Part shown: in pieces, positions 23,963 to 32,048 of the stretch
Layout: each line of letters begins with the position of its first letter
Numbering within the stretch: position 1 is the first letter of the stretch
DNA from: Alphaproteobacteria bacterium
GTDB lineage: Bacteria > Pseudomonadota > Alphaproteobacteria > Micropepsales > Micropepsaceae
DNA: 61,025 nt
Assembly: GCA_028871345.1 (NCBI GenBank)
Contig: JAGWNK010000021.1
Location: 1-61,025, forward strand
Direction of reading: 5' to 3'
Notes under the pieces: generated by a model
What the model was told of the DNA's origin: nothing
Seen by the model: only the letters and a program-made list of their open reading frames with translations
The model's database searches: none
Translations under genes and position numbers: made by a program

Positions 23963-25750
23963 CTAGAGTTTCACGGCCCCGGAAACAATGCCGGCATAGG
24001 TCTCGCGGGTGAGCGGCTTGTAGAGCGAATCGACCGGATCGAGCCAGTAGAGCGGGTCGGCGATGACATCGGGATCGAAACCCTCTTTCACGAGGTCGGC
24101 CTTCTTGAGCTTGAAGGTGCCGGTGATCTCCATCTCGGGGCGCAGCCGCAGGAACAGCGGACGGGCGAAGGCGGGAAGATTGCCGGCAATCGTGTGCGCC
24201 AGCCGCGAGGGATCGAAGCCGTGACTAGCCACCAGCGCCGCCATGCCGGCCCGCCCGTCGCGCCCCGGCACGGTTACGCCATAGACGTTCACTTCCTCGA
24301 TGCCGGACACCACGCCCAGAGCTTCCGCCACTTCGCTGGTCGCCACGTTCTCGCCCTTCCAGCGGAAGGTGTCGCCCACGCGATCGACGAAATAGAAATA
24401 GCCGAGCGCATCGCGCTTCAAGAGATCGCCGGTGCGGAACCAGGCGTCGCCCTTGGCGAAAACATCGCGCAGGATCTTCTTCTCGGTCCCGGCCTGGTCG
24501 GTATACCCCTCGAAGGGGCGGCCGGGGCGGGTGGTGATCTGGCCGACGACTTCACCGGGCTCGCCGGCATCGCATTCGATGCAGAATCCGTCGGGGCCGC
24601 GTACGGGCGCCTCGTGCTCCACGTCGAAGCGCACGACGCGCACGGGAAAGGCTTTGCGGGCATAACGCGGAATCCGCCCGACGGCCCCCACCACCCCGTC
24701 GTAATTGAGCATCGCGACGTTGCCTTCGGTGGCGCCGTAGAATTCGACGATGCGCGGGATGCGGAAGCGCTTCTGGAACAGTGCCCAGATCTCGGGCCGC
24801 AGCCCGTTGCCGGTGATGGCGCGCAGCTCATGCACGCCGTCGCGCGCATCCGGCGGCTGGTTCAACAGATAGCGGCACAGCTCGCCGATATAGGGAAAGA
24901 AGGTAGCGCGGTGGCGCCGGCAATCGTCCCAGAACTCGTGCGCCGAGAAGCGGCGCTTGATGATGAGCGCCCCGCCCGTCATCAGCGCCATGCCGACCGA
25001 GCAGATGCCGCCCGTGGCGTGATAAAGCGGCAAGGTGCAGTAGGTGCGATCGCGGGGCCCCGGCCGCAAGGCGCCGACGAAGCCGCACATCATGAACAGC
25101 ATGCGCGAATGGCTGAAGCGGGCCGCCTTGGGCAGCCCCGTGGTGCCCGAGGTGTAGATGAAGAGCGCGTTGTCCTTGCAGGTGACCCCGTCGCGCGCGC
25201 TCAAGGGCATGGCGGCGCAGGAGGCGGCAGCCAGGGCGGCATCGAGATCGAAGGCGCCGCTGGCACCGCCGAGCGACCACAGCTCCGGAGCGGGCGTCAT
25301 GGACAGCACGGCCTCCGCCAGCGCCGGCACCAGTTCCGCGCCGGTGATGACGCGGCGCGCCTTGACGATGGCGATCGAATGGGCGAGCGCGGCACCCTTG
25401 AGATTGGTGTTGATGAGCGCGGCGACGGCGCCGATCTTGAGCAGGCCGAGCCAGGCCATCAGATATTCGGGACAGTTCTCGAGGAACAGCGCCACGACGT
25501 CGCCGCGCCCGACCCCCTGCCCGACGGCCCAGTGCGCGAAGCGGTTGGCCCCCTCATCGAGGGCGCGATAGCTGACGGTGCGACCCTGGAACAGGACGGC
25601 GGGCGCATCGGGCGCGCGCGCCGCGTGGCCTTCGACGATATCGACGAGCGTGCGGGTGGCATCCGGCCTGGTGTGGCGCAGCAGCCAGAAGGTTCGCGCC
25701 ACCGTCGTGATGTAGGTATATTCGCGCCTCAGGCCTTGGAACATCATCAC
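23963..25750 (-). CDS. long-chain acyl-CoA synthetase (FATP/VLACS-like AMP-binding enzyme)
   Basis: 595 aa ANL-superfamily ligase that activates fatty acids with ATP to acyl-CoA. The P-loop is FIYTSGTTGLPKAARFSHSR, the A5 motif is VEFYGATEGNVAMLNYDG, the A7/A8 region has WFRTGDLLKRDALGYFYFVD then RVGDTFRWKGENVATSEVAE, and the catalytic Lys is in GTFKLKKADLVKEGFDP. GATEGN and FRWKGENV are typical of the fatty-acid-transport-protein branch rather than classic FadD. Divergent from tusA with only 38 bp between. It begins with three Met codons, so the exact start may be 3-6 bp downstream. Confidence 0.93.
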   Translation of the reverse strand: MMMFQGLRREYTYITTVARTFWLLRHTRPDATRTLVDIVEGHAARAPDAPAVLFQGRTVSYRALDEGANRFAHWAVGQGVGRGDVVALFLENCPEYLMAWLGLLKIGAVAALINTNLKGAALAHSIAIVKARRVITGAELVPALAEAVLSMTPAPELWSLGGASGAFDLDAALAAASCAAMPLSARDGVTCKDNALFIYTSGTTGLPKAARFSHSRMLFMMCGFVGALRPGPRDRTYCTLPLYHATGGICSVGMALMTGGALIIKRRFSAHEFWDDCRRHRATFFPYIGELCRYLLNQPPDARDGVHELRAITGNGLRPEIWALFQKRFRIPRIVEFYGATEGNVAMLNYDGVVGAVGRIPRYARKAFPVRVVRFDVEHEAPVRGPDGFCIECDAGEPGEVVGQITTRPGRPFEGYTDQAGTEKKILRDVFAKGDAWFRTGDLLKRDALGYFYFVDRVGDTFRWKGENVATSEVAEALGVVSGIEEVNVYGVTVPGRDGRAGMAALVASHGFDPSRLAHTIAGNLPAFARPLFLRLRPEMEITGTFKLKKADLVKEGFDPDVIADPLYWLDPVDSLYKPLTRETYAGIVSGAVKL

Positions 25751-25788
25751 CGGCGAGACAGCCCCGTGCGAAGGATAGAGACTGAAGC

Positions 25789-26016
25789 ATGAGCGTCAAG
25801 GAGACGCTCGATCTGGTCGGACTGAAATGCCCGCTGCCGGCGCTGCTCGCCAAGCGGGCGCTGCTGCGCGCCCCCCAGGGAAGCCTGATCGAGGTCGTGT
25901 GTGACGATCCTTTGGCGGGAATCGACGTGCCGCACATGTGTCGCAGTGAGAACTTCGAGGTGGTCTGCGAATCGCGCGAAGGCGCGGTGATTCGCCTGAC
26001 CCTGCGCCGGCCGTGA
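25789..26016 (+). CDS. TusA-family sulfur carrier
   Basis: 75 aa two-layer alpha/beta sulfurtransferase. The signature LDLVGLKCPLPALLAKRALL contains the active Cys14 and the CPxP motif. The C-terminal half includes DDPLAGIDVPHMCRSENFEV, with a second Cys (about residue 47) typical of this family. These proteins carry persulfide sulfur for tRNA thiolation or cofactor and cluster synthesis. The gene stands between a divergent acyl-CoA synthetase and a cyclophilin gene, so context does not define its partner. Confidence 0.9.
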   Translation: MSVKETLDLVGLKCPLPALLAKRALLRAPQGSLIEVVCDDPLAGIDVPHMCRSENFEVVCESREGAVIRLTLRRP

Positions 26017-26113
26017 AGGTCCAAAGCCGGCAAGTGCGGGCCGGCACCAAGCGCCGAGCAAGGCCGAGCGCTGCTTGTCCCGCAGGAGCAGCGTCGGTTG
26101 GAGGAGACTCATC

Positions 26114-26986
26114 ATGAACGCGAACAGGCTCGCACTTCTGGCCTTGCTGGCGCTCATCAGCAGCGCGGCGGCGCCGGCACCGCCAGAGAGCTGGCGTCCC
26201 GTCGATCCCCAGAATCTCGTGTTGATGGACGTGAAATACGGCCGGATCGCGCTCGAGCTTGCGCCCCCATTCGCGCCGCGTGCCGTCGCCCGCTTCAAGG
26301 CGCTGATCCGCGCCCATTTCTACGACGGCAAGAGCTTCTACCGGGTGATCGACGGTTTCGTGGCGCAGGGCGGCATCGGCGAGGGCACGGCGGCGACGGG
26401 CTCCTATTCGCCCGAGGTGGAAAAGCATTGGCCGCCGCTGCCGGCGGAGTTCGATGCGCCCATCAGCAAAGGCCTCATCTTCACGCCGCTCGGCAACCAG
26501 GACCTTTACGCGCCCGAGGCCGGACACGCGAACGGATTTCCGGTCGGGCGCGATCCCAAAGCCGGGCGGATGTGGATCATCCATTGTCCCGGCACGTTGG
26601 CCTTCGCGCGCGACAACGGCGCCGGCACCGCCACGACCGAGTTCTATGTGGTGATCGGCGAGGCGCCGCGGCGGCTCGACCGCAACCTGACCGCATTCGG
26701 CCGGGTGATCGACGGGCTGCAATATCTTCAGAAGCTCAGGCGCGGCGACCCCGACATCGCCAACGGCGTGATCCAGGACAAGGCCAAGGCCGACAAGATC
26801 CTGAAGGTTCAGATCGCCGCCGACCTGCCGAAGCGCCCCCGCTATGAGGTGATGCGCACGGACGGCCCGGCCTTTGCCGCCTGGAAGGAGAAACGCAAGA
26901 ACCCTGCGCCGGGCTTCTATGTCCGCACGCCGCCGCCCATCCTCGACATTTGCCTGGCCCTGCCGCCGGTGAGGCGGATGAATTAG
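26114..26986 (+). CDS. secreted cyclophilin-type peptidyl-prolyl isomerase, diverged
   Basis: 290 aa with an N-terminal signal peptide (MNANRLALLALLALISSAAA). The cyclophilin core is recognisable in VKYGRIALELAPPFAPRAVA, FYDGKSFYRVIDGFVAQGGI, ATTEFYVVIGEAPRRLDRNL and TAFGRVIDGLQYLQKL. It is about 100 residues longer than the first cyclophilin here. There is an insert after the Gln-Gly-Gly strand (residues about 100-150, WPPLPAEFDAP through NGFPVGRDPKAG) and a C-terminal extension. The fold is likely kept, but whether all catalytic residues are present needs an alignment. The chosen ATG follows a GGAGGAGA box. Confidence 0.85.
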   Translation: MNANRLALLALLALISSAAAPAPPESWRPVDPQNLVLMDVKYGRIALELAPPFAPRAVARFKALIRAHFYDGKSFYRVIDGFVAQGGIGEGTAATGSYSPEVEKHWPPLPAEFDAPISKGLIFTPLGNQDLYAPEAGHANGFPVGRDPKAGRMWIIHCPGTLAFARDNGAGTATTEFYVVIGEAPRRLDRNLTAFGRVIDGLQYLQKLRRGDPDIANGVIQDKAKADKILKVQIAADLPKRPRYEVMRTDGPAFAAWKEKRKNPAPGFYVRTPPPILDICLALPPVRRMN

Positions 26987-27155
26987 GCGCGTTGAGGCGA
27001 CCAGTTCGCGAACGCGGGCGTTCCGGGCGCGGGCCAATACGACAGGTGCTGGCGGATGCGACCGGTGCGGGCGGAATGCGATGTGAGGAAACTTTCACTC
27101 TCGCCTTGCATGAGGATCGAAATTCACCAAGCAAATTTCGAAGGGTTGTGCGCCA

Positions 27156-27449
27156 GTGCGGTTTTGTTCCGCAATGCGCCCAAACCCAGACCAACGAAAG
27201 CGTGCCATTATTGGCGAACGTATTACCGCGTTTCTGGGGGATCGCCGTGCGCAGTTGGCTCGCCATTTTTGCCATAGCCGGGATCAATGGCACATCCTGA
27301 CGACGTTGAACGATCAGGAAGGCCCGGACGCCTTGGCATCATCCGCTGCGATTCGCGCCGTTGGTATTCCTGACTTTGATGCCAAGCGCGCCGCGTTCGC
27401 GCAGGAACTACACGGCGCCGTTCGGCGTTTCGGCCCCACGGTCGAATGA
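27156..27449 (+). CDS. small hypothetical protein (97 aa), uncertain
   Basis: Unrecognised. The frame gives MRPNPDQRKRAIIGERITAF (from the internal ATG at 27174) and a helical, charged C-terminal half (FDAKRAAFAQELHGAVRRFG). The base composition is less GC-rich than in the surroundings. No ribosome site stands out and the opposite-strand frames are also open. It may be a decayed or foreign gene in the 660-bp interval between the cyclophilin and lipoprotein genes. If it is not real, that interval holds only the repeat at 27491-27550. Confidence 0.3.
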   Translation: MRFCSAMRPNPDQRKRAIIGERITAFLGDRRAQLARHFCHSRDQWHILTTLNDQEGPDALASSAAIRAVGIPDFDAKRAAFAQELHGAVRRFGPTVE

Positions 27450-27490
27450 CCGGTTCTTGCGCGTTTGCGACCCGAAGCCGCGCGATGACG

Positions 27491-27550
27491 CGGACCCCTC
27501 CCCGAAAAACCCTTCGGGTTTTTCGACCCTCCCTCAAGAGGAGGGATAAA
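27491..27550. repeat. intergenic palindromic repeat with strong hairpin
   Basis: GAAAAACCC TTC GGGTTTTTC (27504-27524) is a perfect 9-bp stem with 3-nt loop and a T tract on either strand, flanked by the CCCTCCC / GAGGAGGG arms of the dispersed family. It could terminate transcription in both directions. Confidence 0.6.
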
Positions 27551-27646
27551 TCTCTCGGCGGCCCGTCTGTGAAAGTTCGCTCGGCCATCGTGCGCCGCGT
27601 CCGAGACGGTCTGTCGAGCCATCGCGCGCCGCGTTCGGGGCGCGCT

Positions 27647-28156
27647 TCACCCTCTCGGCGGTTTGTGCGCCTCGGGGCCGAGATGGGCGATGACATCCTG
27701 CGCATCGATGGCGCGCGGCTCGCTCTTGGCCTGCTCGTCGGTCAGCAGCACGATCTCCGCATAGGCGTCGTAGCGCGTCGACGAGGTCGTCTCGATCTGC
27801 GGACCCAGCGGGCCTTCGTACATCCAGGGCCGCCAGTACCAGCCGAAGGGCGGCCAGGGCTCGACGTCGCTGTGGTAGATGGTGTGGGCCTTGGTGTCGC
27901 GCGTATCGAAGATGAAATAGCGATAGCCGGCGCGCTCGGCCACTTCGGCGGCGTGCAGCAGCAGATACTTCTCGACGGTCTCGCGCGGCGTGGCCGAATT
28001 GCCCGTGAAGGTCACGCGGTAGCGATTGGCCGTGATCTGTTCGTCGGAATAGCCCGGCGCGCCCAGGCCTTCGCGCGGGGCGTAGGCGGCGGGGCCGGCG
28101 CAGGCCGCCAAGAGCAACGCCGCGGCCAAACTCATCAAACGCAATCTGGGGCTCAT
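27647..28156 (-). CDS. CC0125/CC1285-family lipoprotein
   Basis: 169 aa with a lipoprotein signal (MSPRLRLMSLAAALLLAAC, lipobox LLAAC), so it is tethered to the envelope by an N-terminal diacylglycerol-Cys. The mature domain starts YSDEQITANRYRVTFTGNSA and continues TPRETVEKYLLLHAAEVAER, the pattern of the Caulobacter CC0125/CC1285 family and related proteins of unknown role. The C-terminus carries a conserved-looking YDAYAEIVLL strand. Divergent from the tetR-efflux operon, 110 bp away. Confidence 0.82.
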   Translation of the reverse strand: MSPRLRLMSLAAALLLAACAGPAAYAPREGLGAPGYSDEQITANRYRVTFTGNSATPRETVEKYLLLHAAEVAERAGYRYFIFDTRDTKAHTIYHSDVEPWPPFGWYWRPWMYEGPLGPQIETTSSTRYDAYAEIVLLTDEQAKSEPRAIDAQDVIAHLGPEAHKPPRG

Positions 28157-28236
28157 TTCAGTTCTCCTTGCCCCTAGCTAAGCACAGGGCGCGGCCACAG
28201 TTGCAGTTCCCCTTGGCGGGATTTGTTCCTATTGAT

Positions 28237-28252
28237 AACTGACCAGTCAGTT
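28237..28252. promoter_or_regulatory. TetR operator candidate
   Basis: AACTGACCAGTCAGTT: 7-bp perfect inverted repeat (AACTGAC / GTCAGTT) around CA, 14 bp before the tetR start. Its position and form suit autorepression of the tetR-hlyD-ABC operon by its own regulator. Confidence 0.65.
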
Positions 28253-28266
28253 AGTAAGATGTTGCC

Positions 28267-28908
28267 ATGAGCCAGACCCTGCAGAAGCCGACCAAGAGCT
28301 GGAACCGACGCAAGCAAGCCCGCCCGGGGGAAATCCTGGACGCCGCCCTGGAGATTTTCGCCGAAAAGGGCTTCGCCGCCGCCCGCATGGAAGACATCGC
28401 CGCCCGCGCCGGCGTCACCAAGGGCACCATCTATCTCTACTTCCAGAGCAAGGAAGACGTCTTCAAGCAGCTCGCCCGCCAGCAGGTCAGCTCGAACCTG
28501 ACCCTGGCGGCCGAGAGGGCAGCCGATTTCGAAGGCTCGGCGCGCGACTTCCTCGCCACCTTCCTGGGCGGCGTCGCCGCCATGGTGGTCAGCAAGCGCC
28601 ACGCCGTCATCTTGCCCAAGATCATCATCGGCGAGAGCGGCAACTTCCCCGAACTCGCCAGCTTCTGGCGCACGGAAGTGATCGATCGCGCCATGGCGAT
28701 CATGACCGGCGTGCTCGCCAGGGGCGTGAAGACCGGCGAAATCCGCGGCGATCTCGACCTGTCGCTCGTGGCGCGGCTGTGCATCGCGCCGGTGCTTTTG
28801 ACGATCATCTGGCGCAGCACCTTCGAGCACACCGATGCCACGCCGTTCGATTACCAGAAATTCCTTTCCACCCATCTCGAAGTCCTGATGAACGGGCTGA
28901 AACCATGA
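28267..28908 (+). CDS. TetR/AcrR family transcriptional regulator
   Basis: 213 aa. The N-terminal helix-turn-helix shows ILDAALEIFAEKGFAAARME, DIAARAGVTKGTIYLYFQSK and EDVFKQLA (about residues 20-70), and the C-terminal ligand domain is helical. Its stop overlaps the hlyD start by four bases (ATGA), so it is the first gene of a coupled operon and probably represses it in the absence of a toxic ligand. The palindrome at 28237-28252 lies in the promoter region. Confidence 0.92.
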   Translation: MSQTLQKPTKSWNRRKQARPGEILDAALEIFAEKGFAAARMEDIAARAGVTKGTIYLYFQSKEDVFKQLARQQVSSNLTLAAERAADFEGSARDFLATFLGGVAAMVVSKRHAVILPKIIIGESGNFPELASFWRTEVIDRAMAIMTGVLARGVKTGEIRGDLDLSLVARLCIAPVLLTIIWRSTFEHTDATPFDYQKFLSTHLEVLMNGLKP

Positions 28909-29744
28909 GGCTGAAGAATCTGGCGATCGGGCTCGCCGTCGCCGCCGCGCTTTCTCTGGGTGCCTGCTCCGATGACAACGACCACGGCTGGCTCGGTTAT
29001 GCCGAAGGCGACACGGCCTTCATCTCCGCCCCGCTCGCCGGCTGGGCGACCACCATCAAGGTGCAGCGCGGCGACTGGGTGAAGAAGGGCGACCTCCTGT
29101 TCGTACTCGACGACACCAGCCAGACGGCGGCGCGCGACCAGGCCGAAGCCGCCATCGCCCAGGCCCAGGCGCAGATGGGGCAGGCCCAGGCCAATCTCGA
29201 ACTGGCGCAGAAGCAGCTCGCCCGCCAGGAGGGACTGCTGGGTTCGGCCGCCACATCGAAGCAGGCCTACGACCAGGCGAAGTCGACCTATGACGCGGCG
29301 GTGGCGCAGGTGGCGCAGATCACGGCCAACGAAAACCAGGCGCGCGCCACGCTGTCGAACGCCGCCTACCAGCTGTCGCAGCGCGCCGTCACCGCACTGA
29401 CCACGGGCCGCGTCCAGGAGGTCTATTTCCGCACCGGCGAATACGTGCCCGCCATGACGCCGGTGGTTTCGGTGCTGCCGCCCGAGAACGTCTATGTGCG
29501 ATTCTTCGTGCCGGAGGACCAGTTCTCCCGCATCCATATGGGCGAGCGCGTCAAGATCCATTGCGACGGTTGTTCCGACAACATCACCGCCATCGTCACC
29601 TTCATCGCCAGCCAGGAGGAATTCACCCCGCCCGTGATCTTCTCCAACCAGAGCCGCAAGCAGCTGGTGTTCAAGATCGAGGCGCGCGCGCCGGGCGGGC
29701 TGAAGCTGAACCCGGGCCAGCCCGTCGATGTGAGCCCGTTGTGA
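28905..29744 (+). CDS. HlyD-family membrane fusion protein (YbhG-like)
   Basis: 279 aa. The N-terminus is a lipoprotein-like signal (GLAVAAALSLGACSDDN, lipobox LGAC), giving periplasmic anchoring. The lipoyl half has ISAPLAGWATTIKVQRGDWV and KKGDLLFVLDD. A long Ala/Gln coiled-coil hairpin follows (about residues 70-155), then the beta-barrel VYVRFFVPEDQFSRIHMGER. It connects the inner-membrane transporter to an outer-membrane channel. No TolC-type gene is adjacent, so the channel must be encoded elsewhere. It is coupled to both neighbours by 4-bp overlaps. Confidence 0.9.
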   Translation: MRLKNLAIGLAVAAALSLGACSDDNDHGWLGYAEGDTAFISAPLAGWATTIKVQRGDWVKKGDLLFVLDDTSQTAARDQAEAAIAQAQAQMGQAQANLELAQKQLARQEGLLGSAATSKQAYDQAKSTYDAAVAQVAQITANENQARATLSNAAYQLSQRAVTALTTGRVQEVYFRTGEYVPAMTPVVSVLPPENVYVRFFVPEDQFSRIHMGERVKIHCDGCSDNITAIVTFIASQEEFTPPVIFSNQSRKQLVFKIEARAPGGLKLNPGQPVDVSPL

Positions 29745-30700
29745 GCGATTCCGCTTCCCCGAGGCCGGCCGGCACCGACGGCGCCATGGCGATCGACGTG
29801 CGCGGCCTCACCAAGCGCTTCGGCAAGAAGGTCGCCGTCAACGGCATCGACATCGCCGTGCCTCAAGGCCAGGTGTGGGGCTTTCTCGGTCCCAACGGCT
29901 CGGGCAAGACCACGACCATCCGCATGCTGTGCGGCCTGCTCAACGCCGACGCGGGCGAAGGCACCTGCCTGGGGCTCGATTTCCGCACCCAGTCCGAAAG
30001 CATCAAGCGCGAGACCGGCTACATGACCCAGAAGTTCAGCTTCTGGGAGGATCTTTCGATCCGCGAGAACCTTGATTTCGTGGCGAGCGTCTACAGCCTT
30101 CCCAAGCGGCGGCAGCTTGTCGACCAGACGCTGGAGAAGCTCGGGCTCGAGCATCGCCGCCACCAGCTGGCCGGCGAATTGTCCGGCGGGTGGAAACAGC
30201 GCCTGGCGCTGGCCGCCTGCACCCTGCATTCGCCGCGCCTGCTCCTGCTCGACGAACCGACGGCCGGCGTCGATCCCAAGGCGCGGCGCGACTTCTGGAA
30301 CGAGATCCACACGCTGTCCGCGGACGGCATCACGGTCCTGGTCTCGACCCATTACATGGACGAGGCCGAGCGCTGCGACCGCATTGTCTTCATCAGCGTC
30401 GGCAACATCGTGGCGCGCGGCACCGTGCCCGAGATCATCGCCGCCTCCGGCCTCATCACCTTCACGGTGGAGGGCGAGGGCGCCCGCGCCCTGGCCGAGC
30501 GGCTGCGCGGCCTGCCCGGCATCGAGTTCGTCGCCTTCTTCGGCGCCCTGTTGCACGTCTCGGGCTACGACCGCGCCCTGCTGGAAAAAGCGCTGGCGCC
30601 CTATCGCGGCGATCCCAAACTCAAGATCAGCGAGACGACACCGAGCCTGGAAGACGTCTTCATCCAGCTGCAGCAGAACAACGGCGGAGGCAATGCATGA
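29741..30700 (+). CDS. ABC transporter ATP-binding protein (YbhF-like)
   Basis: 319 aa from a GTG that overlaps the hlyD stop (GTGA). Walker A is FLGPNGSGKTTTIRML, the signature is ELSGGWKQRLALAA, Walker B is LLLLDEPTAGVDPKARRDFW and the switch His is in VLVSTHYMDEAERCDR. This is the DrrA/CcmA-type subfamily that drives ABC-2 exporters. E. coli YbhF has two ABC domains; this protein has one. It energises the permease encoded next, probably for export of drugs or other hydrophobic compounds. Confidence 0.94.
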   Translation: MSDSASPRPAGTDGAMAIDVRGLTKRFGKKVAVNGIDIAVPQGQVWGFLGPNGSGKTTTIRMLCGLLNADAGEGTCLGLDFRTQSESIKRETGYMTQKFSFWEDLSIRENLDFVASVYSLPKRRQLVDQTLEKLGLEHRRHQLAGELSGGWKQRLALAACTLHSPRLLLLDEPTAGVDPKARRDFWNEIHTLSADGITVLVSTHYMDEAERCDRIVFISVGNIVARGTVPEIIAASGLITFTVEGEGARALAERLRGLPGIEFVAFFGALLHVSGYDRALLEKALAPYRGDPKLKISETTPSLEDVFIQLQQNNGGGNA

Positions 30701-31845
30701 ACGCCGTGGTCGAGCATATCTTCTCGGTGCGCCGCGTCCTTGCCATGCTGGGCAAGGAATTCATCCAGATGCGGCGCGACCGGCTGACGCTCGGCATGCT
30801 GATCGGCATTCCGCTGATGCAGCTGTTCCTGTTCGGCTACGCCATCAACATGGTGCCGCGCCATCTGGCGACCGTGGTGTCGATATCCGATCCGGGTCCT
30901 TTCGCGGATTCGATCGTCGCGGCCTTCTCGAACTCCAGCTTCTTCGACGTCGTGCACGCCACCAACTCGCCCGACGAGGCACGCCAATGGCTGGCGGAAG
31001 GCAAGGCCTCGTTCGTCGTCGAAATCCCGGCGAATTTCTCGCGCGATCTGGTGCGCGGCGCCGCGCCCGAGCTCCTGGTGGAGACCGACGCCACCGATCC
31101 GGCCGCCGGCTCCTATGCCATCGGCGCCGTCCCCACCCTCATCACCACCGCCTTGCGGGACGACATGGTGGGGCCGCTCCATGCGCGCGCCACCGCGCCG
31201 CCGCCCGTCAACGTGGTGATCCACAACCTCTACAATCCCGAGAACATCACCCAGTACAACATCGTGCCGGGACTGCTGGGCGTCATTCTCACCATGACCA
31301 TGGTGATGGCGACCTCGATCGCCCTGACGCGCGAACGCGAGCGCGGCACCTACGAGAACCTGCTCGCCATGCCGACGCGCCCCGTCGAGATCATGATCGG
31401 CAAGATCACCCCCAACATCTTCGTCGGCGCCTTCCAGTGCGCCCTGATCCTGGCGGTCGCCAGGTTCGTGTTCCACGTGCCCATGATCGGCTCGCTCTGG
31501 CTCCTGGCCGCGGCGGCGACCATCTACATCATGGCGCTTCTGGCCGTCGGCTACACCATCTCGACTATCGCCTCCAACCAGATGCAGGCGATGCAGATGA
31601 CCTTCTTCTTCTTCCTGCCCTCGATCATGCTGTCGGGGTTCATCTTCCCGTTCCGGGGCATGCCGGCATGGGCGCAGTGGATCGGCGAGGCCATGCCGAT
31701 CACCCATTTCCTGCGCATCGTCCGCGGCATCCTGCTGAAAAATAACGGCCCGCACGAGATCTGGCCGGACGTCTGGCCCATGATTCTCTTTTTGTTCGCC
31801 GCGGGATTCATCGCCGTGCGCCGCTTCCGCCGCACCCTGGACTAA
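30697..31845 (+). CDS. ABC-2 type transporter permease (YbhS/YbhR-like)
   Basis: 382 aa. One membrane segment near the N-terminus (LGMLIGIPLMQLFLFGYAIN), a large periplasmic domain (about 55-180), and five C-terminal membrane segments including VIMTMVMATSIALTRERERG, where RERGTYENLLAMPTRPVEIM is the typical ABC-2 coupling region. The start overlaps the ATPase stop (ATGA). YbhFSR systems use two permease genes; only one is present here, so it probably works as a homodimer. Last gene of the operon. Confidence 0.93.
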   Translation: MNAVVEHIFSVRRVLAMLGKEFIQMRRDRLTLGMLIGIPLMQLFLFGYAINMVPRHLATVVSISDPGPFADSIVAAFSNSSFFDVVHATNSPDEARQWLAEGKASFVVEIPANFSRDLVRGAAPELLVETDATDPAAGSYAIGAVPTLITTALRDDMVGPLHARATAPPPVNVVIHNLYNPENITQYNIVPGLLGVILTMTMVMATSIALTRERERGTYENLLAMPTRPVEIMIGKITPNIFVGAFQCALILAVARFVFHVPMIGSLWLLAAAATIYIMALLAVGYTISTIASNQMQAMQMTFFFFLPSIMLSGFIFPFRGMPAWAQWIGEAMPITHFLRIVRGILLKNNGPHEIWPDVWPMILFLFAAGFIAVRRFRRTLD

Positions 31846-32048
31846 TCCGCGCCGGCGTGCTTCGGATGGCCGCGGAACGCCTGGACAACCGGAATGCCGG
31901 GCCAGTCGCGAGTCAGTATCATGGAACAATGACGGGGACAGGCCGGCGGGCGGCCCTTGCGAAATCTTAAATTGCGTAACAAATTCGGCGCAAGCCGGCG
32001 GGGCACCCGCCCAATCCGCCGTGAAGGCGGCATAAGTCACGGAACGGT

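Noticed and set aside
23477..25792. 771-codon plus-strand frame across paralogue 3 and the acyl-CoA synthetase
   Set aside because: Low-complexity His/Arg-rich translation running antisense to clear genes.
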